From a virus: 22,876 nt of DNA. Made by a program: the position numbers and the translations under genes. Below the pieces are notes generated by a model. It ran no database searches. It was given only the letters and a program-made list of their open reading frames with translations, and was not told the DNA's origin. The stretch is from positions 1-22,876 of IMG/VR virus record IMGVR_UViG_3300025889_001013; one strand, written 5' to 3'. Within the stretch, counting starts at the first letter, position 1. The number at the start of each line of letters is the position of its first letter. Positions 16,401 to 22,876 of the stretch are shown here, piece after piece.

Positions 16401-17902
16401 TAAGTGCTAAACAATATGATTCTGGAAGACAAAAGATTTTATTTGAAACAACCGAAAGTTTATCAACACCAACAAGTAAATTTAATACAGAATTTATTTC
16501 ATCTGGTGATTTATATATCGGTGGTAATAGTAGTGCATTTGGAACACAATTTAGTGGTTCATTGATGGAGTTCAGATTATGGTCAGAACCATTAAGTCAA
16601 AGTGTATTTGACAATCACGTTCAAACACCAAAAGCATATAATGGAAATACATATTCATCATCATATGATGAACTATTATTTAGATTACCTTTAGGTGATA
16701 ATAATAATTGGTCATCACAACCAACAGCATCTGAAGTATCATACTTAAATACCTATCAAGGAAATATTACAGGTAGTAATATAAATGGATTTACATCAAA
16801 CTTCTTCAGAAGTATTGTAGACCAAGAAAAGATGAAAGTTCCAAATGTTGGCCCTAATCGTAGAAATGCAACCAAGATTAGAATTGAAACAAATAAGATA
16901 GAAAAAAATCTTGATGGAACTCAAACTCTTATGGTGGATAAAAGACGAGAAAGGTCTAATGATGATTTTGCACCACTTGATAGTAATCGTTTAGGTATTT
17001 ACTTTTCACCAGTTGATGTTGTCAATGAAGATATTATTTATAGTATTGCAGATTTTAATTTTGATGATTATATTGGAAATCCTAATGATGAATACGAACC
17101 AAATTATAAAGATTTAAGATATTTAAGAAGACAATATTTTAAAAGATATTCTAATTCAAATAATTTTTGGGATTACTTAAGATTATTACAATATTATGAT
17201 TCAAGTATTTTTGATACATTATTACAACTAACACCTGCTAGAGCTCATACACAAACAGGAATTTTAATTGAACCAAGTATATTAGAGCGTTCAAAACAAG
17301 TCGTAAGTAGAAAACCAGTATTTGATAATCAATATTTTGAAAATGCAGGACACTTTGGAGAAGGTATTAAAGTCACCAGATATATTAGTGGTTCTGATGA
17401 TAATTTTTTTGAAGTTAGTGGTGAATATCCTTATTATGAATCATTTATTAATTTAGCATATTTTGATACAGGTTCATCATTAGGATTTTTAAACAATCGT
17501 TCAATTGTGAAGTTAGACCAAATTGACAAACGAAGTGAATATGGTAGTTTATATGCAACCGCAAGTGTTACATTTGGTGGAACCAATACTATATTTACCG
17601 AAACTCTACAACCAATTATTACTGCATCCAGATTATCAGAACATAATGATGAATTAATATATTTCTATTCAAGTTCATATAGTGCATCGGTCGGGCCAAC
17701 ATTAGCATATAGTTCATCATTCTTCCGTTCAGATGTAGAAAGTATGGCATACTCAACACCACTATATAGAGTGTTTGTTCAAGGAACATTATTGACAATT
17801 GATAATTCAATAGACGGAGAAGAACCAGTAATCGTTAATGAAGTAGCACCTACCGTATTAAAAACACAAGAGAGTTTAATATCAAGGTTAAAGATAGAAT
17901 AA
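13448..17902 (+). CDS. Giant baseplate protein, gp7/P2 gpI-like with LamG-like domain
   Basis: A 1484-residue protein, larger than T4 gp7 (1032). Residues about 1-260 are a disordered Pro/Lys/Ser/Thr-rich region (P-P-T-P-A-P-E-S-K-P-K-Q-V-P-K-P-P). Residues 260-560 are mixed. Around 715-860 lies a helical core with 'VFLEFMDMVGQYFDEIYSYV', then 'LPFFIKAKGTERALKGLLNC' near 815 and G-I-P-S-S-I-L-R-V-R-E-Y. This K-G-T ... A-L block is the hallmark of phage tail protein I, the P2 counterpart of T4 gp7. Residues about 861-1070 resemble a LamG/concanavalin-like sandwich ('ALDFKAGQYIKVPW', 'DTVEFRFRTPYS', Y-I-G-G-N, 'MEFRLWSEPLS'). The last 400 residues are Tyr- and Ser-rich. It probably forms the wedge arm with gp6 and may display a glycan-binding domain. 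The last part of the operon ends here. Confidence 0.68.
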   Translation: MAKRAFITTNRRTDNENSSQSIREQSIESVSNTGRATAPVVESVKASIPPTPAPESKPKQVPKPPVSKPVTSIAKPQTVTATPIVSKTPPAPVLTIKEPTESTEDARDTTKPGNAANNIKKGYMPSRNDNVLTSVNEQIDTTNNTVKYQEPKPVQSFIQIPKPKPSVPTAPIKTIQSVGGVKVNAPVAPPRPNLNVDSGIKLDVPKPNNVVEGPTFKNSRTIVRPDGVTEVLSKDGIVLEEIGVNGKIIVDPIKDAGFDVKNPPASMKALQAEFKQHIESGADASGQPFYVSEQTKAALVADGLGDKGNSLTAKEQAEKIKNSPWLLNSVGYQILQKDLIKKGLLDPSPEVDSKDKKKAKEKVVNVKQVQANLKPQDYVATIKEVLDANRIRVSLSYNDGVNLYGHKGEDQVSKKFKGFKVNYVKNNIQRYKTYVKVENEYYLVVNSQLGVDGNQRILKVKQPLTSDVELGEGFTFVEKRLPDYRDRVRLIPFEEQENNHIFLRLPNFNSVDNPINFQGTNYQTHTGILTNNTNVANDLERILTSGSLLSVQPNIDYQKTTTDLTIENDDTGFGNFVHFSNAESRLRNFKKKLQLIEGYTSTSSSLVNVTSSLSTIQGIEDKRQRVINSFDPYETYLYYESSSYSSGSNGLFHDTCWPKSSSLDSAGRQTNHILSSTNPLSISWFNTMIASASLYDQGNMNSLRNTLPEHIYADTDNNVFLEFMDMVGQYFDEIYSYVNRFTDINNRVEKISEGISKDVAIEYAKALGLDLYTGNDILVLPTYLLGKDNSGNSLYESPQEEITEKIWKRVLANLPFFIKAKGTERALKGLLNCYGIPSSILRVREYGGPDKGTRVSYEIKRKFTYALDFKAGQYIKVPWKSVNSLYPDTVEFRFRTPYSVGNSGSMTIVQKDNDWAISLQDNGGADDYGYLKFSISASDGTTEYITSSLQPFYNDDMWSVMLTRKSSSGAEHTTENASFTSSYELSAKQYDSGRQKILFETTESLSTPTSKFNTEFISSGDLYIGGNSSAFGTQFSGSLMEFRLWSEPLSQSVFDNHVQTPKAYNGNTYSSSYDELLFRLPLGDNNNWSSQPTASEVSYLNTYQGNITGSNINGFTSNFFRSIVDQEKMKVPNVGPNRRNATKIRIETNKIEKNLDGTQTLMVDKRRERSNDDFAPLDSNRLGIYFSPVDVVNEDIIYSIADFNFDDYIGNPNDEYEPNYKDLRYLRRQYFKRYSNSNNFWDYLRLLQYYDSSIFDTLLQLTPARAHTQTGILIEPSILERSKQVVSRKPVFDNQYFENAGHFGEGIKVTRYISGSDDNFFEVSGEYPYYESFINLAYFDTGSSLGFLNNRSIVKLDQIDKRSEYGSLYATASVTFGGTNTIFTETLQPIITASRLSEHNDELIYFYSSSYSASVGPTLAYSSSFFRSDVESMAYSTPLYRVFVQGTLLTIDNSIDGEEPVIVNEVAPTVLKTQESLISRLKIE

Positions 17903-17921
17903 TAACGGAAAAATTTAACTT

Positions 17922-17934
17922 TCTTATATTTATT
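17922..17934 (+). promoter_or_regulatory. Putative late promoter, copy 2 (before fibre-type genes)
   Basis: TCTTATATTTATT lies 20 bases after the stop of the giant baseplate gene and 42 bases before the ATG at 17977. It matches the core of the copies at 5774-5786 and 20717-20729, although the preceding CAA is AACTT here. A good ribosome site, ACAGGAGC, follows at 17963-17970. No hairpin terminator is visible between the upstream stop and this motif, so read-through from the baseplate operon is also expected. Confidence 0.5.
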
Positions 17935-17976
17935 AATGAATAAGAATAGTTATATCATTCCACAGGAGCAAAATAA

Positions 17977-18690
17977 ATGGGATTTTTAGATAATACAAGT
18001 ATAACAGTAGATGCTATCTTGACAAAAAAAGGTCGTGAACTTTTGGCAAGAGGGCAGAACGAATTTAGAATTACAAAGTTTGCATTAGCAGACGACGAAA
18101 TAGATTACAATCTATGGGATACAGCACACCCAAATGGTTCAAACTATTATGGGGCAGTGATTGAAAATATGCCTTTATTGGAATCTTTCGTAGATGAAAA
18201 TCAATTGATGAGATATAAATTGGTAACACTTCCAAAGGAAACAGCAAAACTTCCTATTATGGAATTACCAAGTCCTTCACTAACTTTCAATGGAGCAGGT
18301 ATTACACAAACCGTAACACCTAACACCCGTAATGGATTGGATAGTTCATATACATTTACATTGTTTAATGCAGATGTTGCAAACTTAACATTAATAGGTG
18401 GTGCACCACAAGTTAGTACACCAAAACCAAACTTAGGTGGTTCTGCTTTTGCAAAAGGAATACAACTTGATGAAAACGAGTTACAAGCATTAAGTTCTGG
18501 AGCAACTACACCAGTATTCTTAAACGAAGTAGATAGAAAACGCTCTATTACAGTAATTGGTAAGAGTGTAAGAGTAATCTCAAGGTCATTAACAACACTA
18601 ACAAATACTAACTTGTCTATAACAGGTAATCAAACCGGAGCATCACAAACCATATCGATTACTGTTAAAGCAGACCCAAGTAAATTATAA
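17977..18690 (+). CDS. Probable virion structural protein
   Basis: A 237-residue protein with a strong AGGAG ribosome site. The N-terminal half has a distinctive run, 'MGFLDNTSITVDAILTKKGR' then L-L-A-R-G and 'ITKFALADDEIDYNLWD', followed by N-Y-Y-G-A-V-I-E-N-M-P. I associate this pattern with structural proteins of marine T4-like phages but cannot name a T4 counterpart. The C-terminal half is beta- and Thr/Ser-rich, like a small immunoglobulin-type or fibre-tip domain ('SYTFTLFNADVANLTLIGG', 'LSITGNQTGASQTISITV'). It heads a three-gene block after the promoter motif, and the next gene begins ten bases after its stop. Confidence 0.65.
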   Translation: MGFLDNTSITVDAILTKKGRELLARGQNEFRITKFALADDEIDYNLWDTAHPNGSNYYGAVIENMPLLESFVDENQLMRYKLVTLPKETAKLPIMELPSPSLTFNGAGITQTVTPNTRNGLDSSYTFTLFNADVANLTLIGGAPQVSTPKPNLGGSAFAKGIQLDENELQALSSGATTPVFLNEVDRKRSITVIGKSVRVISRSLTTLTNTNLSITGNQTGASQTISITVKADPSKL

Positions 18691-18700
18691 GGAGTAGATA

Positions 18701-19714
18701 ATGGCATTTCAAAGATTCAATAGAGCAAACGATATAGTTGAAAACCAAAAAACAACTATATCAAGTGGTTTATGGAGTGGTGGTAGTTCTACTTTAACTT
18801 CATTTTATACTCAATCTTCAAATGGAAATATAACAGGTTCATTTTTAGAGACTTATAATATCAATCCTTCAAGTAGTGCAGCAGAAGTTCAATTTGCATT
18901 GGGATATGCACATATTGACGGAAGTGGTTCAGCAGGAAACACCACTAAATTAACAACAGGTGGTAGACAAACTGCAGCACTTTATCGTCAGTTTAGAAAT
19001 TTATTATTACCACCAAATAGTAATAATATTGAATTTACTGGTGGTAGTACAATTTCTAAAAAAGACTTTTACTTTATTTCATTTCAAAGAGCAAGACAAA
19101 GAGAAAAAGTTGACCCAGGTAATTGGGAACTTCATTTGGATAGTGGTGGAGCAAAAGTCAAACTAATTGACGATAGTGGTGCTTCAACCAATCCTACTGT
19201 AAATGCAGGTGGTCGTGTCTTTAATGTTGTGAGTGGAACTATTGCAGCAGGAATTGAAACACCAGCAGCTTCAGAAGCAGGAGACGGAGCATATGGATTA
19301 TTTTATCCAGACTTAGGAATTATATTATTGAATGCACAAAAACTTGATGATGATGTAGCAGATATCACAACCAGTCGTTCATCAGATACATTTGATAATA
19401 ATCCACAAAAACTATATAATTCAATAGTTCAAGGTGCATACTTCCAAGCTCGTCGTGAAGAAGAAATTAGTTCAACAAATTACTTTTGTCGTGTAAACAA
19501 TAGAAACTTTAATTTCAGTACTAATCCAACATTTGCGACAGCATCAGACGGAAGTTTCACACAAGCAACTTTCTTTAAAGACCCTAAAACTTTTATTACA
19601 CAGGTTGGTCTTTACAATGATGCGAATGAATTATTGGCGATTGCTAAGTTATCAAAACCAATATTAAAATCATATTCAAGGGAAGCTATTATTAAAGTGA
19701 AACTTGATTTTTAG
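18701..19714 (+). CDS. Probable tail fibre/collar-type virion protein, paralogue A
   Basis: A 337-residue protein preceded by AAGGAG. The composition is Ser/Thr/Asn/Gly-rich and beta-prone, with no signal or membrane segment. Two modules match the next gene's product. One is G-L-F-Y-P-D-L-G-I-I-L-L-N near residues 205-217, against N-I-F-Y-E-Q-G-L-I-V-L-T. The other is a C-terminal block 'FITQVGLYNDANELLAIAKL' then S-K-P-I, against 'YVTDIGLYSEQGELLVHGKL' then A-K-P-I. Shared 'x-x-x-G-L-Y-x-x-x-x-E-L-L-x-x-x-K-L-x-K-P-I' marks them as paralogues. A fibre, whisker or baseplate-rim protein is likely from composition and place. Confidence 0.62.
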   Translation: MAFQRFNRANDIVENQKTTISSGLWSGGSSTLTSFYTQSSNGNITGSFLETYNINPSSSAAEVQFALGYAHIDGSGSAGNTTKLTTGGRQTAALYRQFRNLLLPPNSNNIEFTGGSTISKKDFYFISFQRARQREKVDPGNWELHLDSGGAKVKLIDDSGASTNPTVNAGGRVFNVVSGTIAAGIETPAASEAGDGAYGLFYPDLGIILLNAQKLDDDVADITTSRSSDTFDNNPQKLYNSIVQGAYFQARREEEISSTNYFCRVNNRNFNFSTNPTFATASDGSFTQATFFKDPKTFITQVGLYNDANELLAIAKLSKPILKSYSREAIIKVKLDF

Positions 19715-19723
19715 GACACTCTA

Positions 19724-20698
19724 ATGTTCAAAAATCTTGACCCACAAGACATTTCAAAGAAAGCATTTCAAAGCTTTAAAAGATATAACTTTTCCAACAA
19801 TAGTAGTGGAAGTGGTGTATATTCTATTAAGGCTCGTTCAGGTTCAGCTTTCAACTATGTAAGTTCATCAGATGATTTCACAACTATAACTTCTGGTTCA
19901 GTAAGTACTAATTTTTATTCATATCCAACTTATGCTATGTTGAGTAATTTATTTTATTCTGCTAAAGGAACTGAATATATTAGAACTAATGCTACCAAAA
20001 GAGAACTTCACACTTCCGCGTCAGTTATTAGTATTCCAAGAAATGCATTTGGTGAAAAAATAAAACCATTATCATTAGATTTAGATGTTACGATTGGAAG
20101 CAATACATTTACTTTGAGAGATGACGGAGAAGGAACTATCTATGATAATGCCCATTCTGCAAGTTTTGCGGCATTCAAATCAAGTTCATTTAATAGAAAT
20201 CAAGGTGTTCAAGCAAACGGAAGTGGTTCTGATGTAGGTAATATTTTTTATGAACAAGGTTTAATTGTATTAACTGATACCGGTTCATACACAGGAGATA
20301 TTACAGGATTTTCTTTAAAATATCAAGCAACACAAACTCATTACGAATATGAATATTTGGTTGTTGTTAAACCAGGAGAATTCAATACAACTACAAACAT
20401 TAGTGTTACACCAGGTAGAAGTGGTAGTATCACTATGGCAGAGGGAGTTGTCAGTATGTCAAACTATTTCCCACCAGGTGTTCAACCAAGTGGAGCAGGA
20501 ACAGGTAGTTATGCAAGATTTTATAATGCATCTTCAGAAGCATTGGGTTTTGTAACTGAATCTACTTTTAGACCATATGTTACAGATATTGGTTTATATA
20601 GTGAACAAGGAGAACTATTAGTTCACGGAAAATTAGCAAAACCTATCAAATTATCAGACGATTATTCTACTACTTTTGTAGTTAGATTTGATGTCTAA
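19724..20698 (+). CDS. Probable tail fibre/collar-type virion protein, paralogue B
   Basis: A 324-residue protein ten bases after paralogue A, with only a weak ribosome site (GGACACTCT). It begins 'MFKNLDPQDISKKAFQSFKR' and is otherwise Ser/Gly/Thr-rich and beta-prone. The C-terminal 40 residues carry the same GLY-x4-ELL-x3-KL-x-KPI block as its neighbour and end in V-V-R-F-D-V, against K-V-K-L-D-F. A stretch 'GNIFYEQGLIVLTDTGSYTG' also has a counterpart there. Most of the rest has diverged, as expected for virion surface proteins. It ends the fibre-type block; no terminator hairpin is visible after its stop. Confidence 0.62.
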   Translation: MFKNLDPQDISKKAFQSFKRYNFSNNSSGSGVYSIKARSGSAFNYVSSSDDFTTITSGSVSTNFYSYPTYAMLSNLFYSAKGTEYIRTNATKRELHTSASVISIPRNAFGEKIKPLSLDLDVTIGSNTFTLRDDGEGTIYDNAHSASFAAFKSSSFNRNQGVQANGSGSDVGNIFYEQGLIVLTDTGSYTGDITGFSLKYQATQTHYEYEYLVVVKPGEFNTTTNISVTPGRSGSITMAEGVVSMSNYFPPGVQPSGAGTGSYARFYNASSEALGFVTESTFRPYVTDIGLYSEQGELLVHGKLAKPIKLSDDYSTTFVVRFDV

Positions 20699-20713
20699 AC
20701 CCCACTTTTAACC

Positions 20714-20729
20714 CAATCTTATATTTATT
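20714..20729 (+). promoter_or_regulatory. Putative late promoter, copy 3 (before secreted protein)
   Basis: CAATCTTATATTTATT is identical over 16 bases to the copy at 5771-5786. It starts 16 bases after the stop of paralogue B and ends 26 bases before the ATG at 20756. The predicted leader holds ACGGAGAAAA as ribosome site. Sharing the element ties the signal-peptide gene that follows to the phage late programme and argues that it is a phage gene. Confidence 0.55.
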
Positions 20730-20755
20730 ATTGACAAAAACTCACGGAGAAAACA

Positions 20756-22876
20756 ATGTTTCGTTCATTAAAATTAATGGTTATGTCATTAGTGATGTTT
20801 GGTTTTGCCTTTGGACAAACCCCAATCATACGAGTAAAACAATTAGGTAGTTGGTCTACACCGCAAATGTGGTGGAAAGACTCAGTTACACAAAATTTAG
20901 ATACATTTCTAGCACAAGATACATCTAATCCAGCATACGATAATAATAATTTTGATATCTGGAGAGATAAAATCTTAGAAATGGAAGTCACATTAGATGA
21001 TAATGGTGCAGATATTACTGCACTTAGATTTGATATTGCATTTGATAACGACTTAATCACTTGGGTAGAATCAGGTGAAACATCAATCAACGCTTGGTCA
21101 CAAGGAGATTCCAAAGTTGTTAAAGGAGATTACATTGACGATTGGACTGAAGGTGATGAATCATCAGGTGCAGATTATTCTTTTGAAGTGGTTCATTATG
21201 CAAACACCGGTTATCAAGATTCATTAGCCGTTGGAACATCCGAAACATTATATGAAGAAAGTATTTCCGACAACAGATACGATTGGTTAAGAATCACAAT
21301 GGTTTCACACGGAGTTGATGCCGATTCCGACGGAACACCAGATTATACTTTTGGTAATGGTGACGGAACTCAAACACAAGTAATAAAATTATATTTTAAA
21401 ATCAATGATGTGGTAGATGATTTTGCACCAAGAGCATTTAGAATACCAACATTTTATAATGGTTCATCAGGTTATTACACTTACGCTTCTGATGATTATT
21501 TATTAAATTATAAAGTTTACATTGATGGTAATTGGGGTGATTATTATACATCAGAAAGAACTTATAATGGTGGTGCTCGTGGTGATATCACACTACATCC
21601 AAAACTCGTAGACATTGAAGGATATATGAGATACATTGGAGAATACGACGGAACAAATGCATTCTCACGAAACAAATATCCATTTTGGAAAGTTATCTTT
21701 GAAGTAGATGAAACTAATCCAGATAATCTTTCTAATTGGAGAAATATACGAGACATTAATTATCCAACAAGTTTAACAGACGAATCTCTAAATGATGATG
21801 TTATGGGAACTTACGACGAGTATGGAAACTTCGCATTGGGGTATCAACATATGAGATACTATGAACAAAATGCAGGTTCAACATCAGACCAAAAAATTCA
21901 AAATCAAGGATTTAAAGATGTAAGTTATTGGTATTGGACATACACAGATGATAAAGGATACTTTAATATTTCTTTACCACGAAACAACAGATATCGTGTA
22001 TCGTTCTGGCCACCAGAAGCAGATGATGTGGTTGGAGACCATACCACTTATACATTGGATAGAGGTGCAATCACCAACATTAACGACGCTATTGCATCAT
22101 TTAATTTCCAATCCAACAAATACGAAAACTCAAATGATATTGATGTCGCAACACCAAGTGCATATTTAATCGGTGATGTAGACGGAGATGATGTATTTCA
22201 ATTAAACGATACATATTTCTTATGGGCATATACATCAGGAGTGTTCGATACAGATTACACACACTACAATGGAGAAACTTATCAACAATGGTCAAGTATT
22301 GATAATTTAAAATCCAACGGAACATCAGAAACTTTAAATTATTATCAAGCATATGATGGATTCACAAGAAACCAAAGACGAGAGTTCAGTATATTTGTTG
22401 ATGATGATTTAGCACAAGAAACCACAACACTAACACAAGATGCTGGTGGTGTGATTTATTTAAATCCTTTGATGGACGAAGTTCAAACCGGATTAGATAC
22501 ATTGAGTATTAAGATTGGGGCAGGTAGTTCTACATTTGGAAGTGATGTAAATCCAGATTATTTATTTAAAACAACTGATTCATCTAAACAAGTAGATATC
22601 GTTGGAACGGATAATGATTCAGATATCGGATATTACTTTACCGGTGATATGAATTTAACAGGTGTTAAAGTTGATGTAAACGGAACAGCAACTACACCAA
22701 CTCTTGACGGAACAACATATTATCGTTGGGGTAATGGAACACCACCAGACGAGTGGTCAAGAACTCAAGAGATGAGAAACTTCTTAGCCAAGACTGATGT
22801 GTTCTTAACTTTACCAGCAGATTCAACAGTAAAAGTTCAAGCAGGTAATCAAGTTGTAGTTCCATTAACCATTACA
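20756..22876 (+). CDS. Secreted multidomain protein with cohesin-like and dockerin-like parts, partial
   Basis: The frame stays open from ATG 20756 to the window edge, giving 707 residues with the C-terminus missing. Residues 1-20 form a Sec signal: basic M-F-R-S-L-K, a hydrophobic core, then F-A-F-G before Q21. Residues about 70-230 look cohesin-like ('ADITALRFDIAFDNDLITW'). Residues about 280-420 resemble a carboxypeptidase-regulatory-type beta domain ('KGYFNISLPRNNRYRVSFWP'). Residues about 471-495 carry one dockerin-like calcium loop, G-D-V-D-G-D-D-V-F-Q-L-N-D-T-Y-F-L. The last visible residues, V-K-V-Q-A-G-N-Q-V-V-V-P-L-T-I, look like the first strand of another cohesin-like domain. Such proteins are normal for cell surfaces of FCB-group bacteria but unexpected in a phage tail region. 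Function could be surface display, glycan binding or superinfection exclusion. The signal and dockerin-like loop are visible; the domain names are tentative. Confidence 0.65.
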   Translation, partial: MFRSLKLMVMSLVMFGFAFGQTPIIRVKQLGSWSTPQMWWKDSVTQNLDTFLAQDTSNPAYDNNNFDIWRDKILEMEVTLDDNGADITALRFDIAFDNDLITWVESGETSINAWSQGDSKVVKGDYIDDWTEGDESSGADYSFEVVHYANTGYQDSLAVGTSETLYEESISDNRYDWLRITMVSHGVDADSDGTPDYTFGNGDGTQTQVIKLYFKINDVVDDFAPRAFRIPTFYNGSSGYYTYASDDYLLNYKVYIDGNWGDYYTSERTYNGGARGDITLHPKLVDIEGYMRYIGEYDGTNAFSRNKYPFWKVIFEVDETNPDNLSNWRNIRDINYPTSLTDESLNDDVMGTYDEYGNFALGYQHMRYYEQNAGSTSDQKIQNQGFKDVSYWYWTYTDDKGYFNISLPRNNRYRVSFWPPEADDVVGDHTTYTLDRGAITNINDAIASFNFQSNKYENSNDIDVATPSAYLIGDVDGDDVFQLNDTYFLWAYTSGVFDTDYTHYNGETYQQWSSIDNLKSNGTSETLNYYQAYDGFTRNQRREFSIFVDDDLAQETTTLTQDAGGVIYLNPLMDEVQTGLDTLSIKIGAGSSTFGSDVNPDYLFKTTDSSKQVDIVGTDNDSDIGYYFTGDMNLTGVKVDVNGTATTPTLDGTTYYRWGNGTPPDEWSRTQEMRNFLAKTDVFLTLPADSTVKVQAGNQVVVPLTIT

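Noticed and set aside
20728-21114. 128-residue minus-strand open frame opposite the secreted protein's start
   Set aside because: It overlaps the promoter motif and signal-peptide region of a well-supported + strand gene and has no start signals of its own.
1-22876. tRNA genes, CRISPR arrays, insertion sequences or attachment sites
   Set aside because: I saw no cloverleaf-like GTTCRA-containing segments in gaps, no regularly spaced repeats, no transposase or integrase coding, and gaps are too short for most of these.

Overview
The window reads as part of the genome of an AT-rich, T4-like contractile-tailed phage, probably marine and from environmental sequence. The main evidence is a baseplate operon in T4-like order (spike/hub gp5-like, gp25-like, gp6-like, then a very large gp7/P2 gpI-like protein) together with a gp55-like late sigma factor. 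Genes are tightly packed, often joined by ATGA or TAATG overlaps, and many have GGAG-like ribosome binding sites. The host cannot be fixed from the sequence. A Sec signal ending in Gly|Gln on a cohesin/dockerin-like protein points loosely to the Bacteroidota/Marinimicrobia (FCB) side of the tree. No tRNA, CRISPR array, insertion sequence or integrase was seen.

Region 1 (1-5393, + strand) holds metabolic, modification and regulatory genes. In order they are the 3' end of a possible DNA methyltransferase, a GIY-YIG-type nuclease, a fold-type-II PLP enzyme, a glycosyltransferase-like protein whose start is anomalous, an HD-domain phosphohydrolase, a small membrane-anchored coiled-coil protein and a gp55-like sigma factor. 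The block ends at a bidirectional hairpin terminator (5397-5424).

Region 2 (5394-5800) is a switch zone. A small two-helix membrane protein is encoded on the minus strand, convergent with the sigma gene and divergent from the structural operon. Upstream of it are a hairpin and an AT-rich promoter region.

Region 3 (5801-17902) is the baseplate operon of nine genes, ending in a 1484-residue protein with a Pro/Lys-rich N-terminus, a tail-protein-I-like core and a LamG/ConA-like domain.

Region 4 (17977-20698) encodes three probable virion or fibre proteins, two of which share a C-terminal module. Region 5 (20756 to the window end) encodes a secreted multidomain protein with cohesin-like, carboxypeptidase-regulatory-like and dockerin-like parts. 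It runs off the window.

Regions 3, 4 and 5 each start just downstream of the motif TCTTATATTTATT, and two of the three copies are identical over 16 bases. My working model is that the gp55-like sigma recognises this motif and turns on the structural genes and the secreted protein together late in infection. The least explained items are this promoter, the PLP/glycosyltransferase junction and the secreted dockerin-type late protein.
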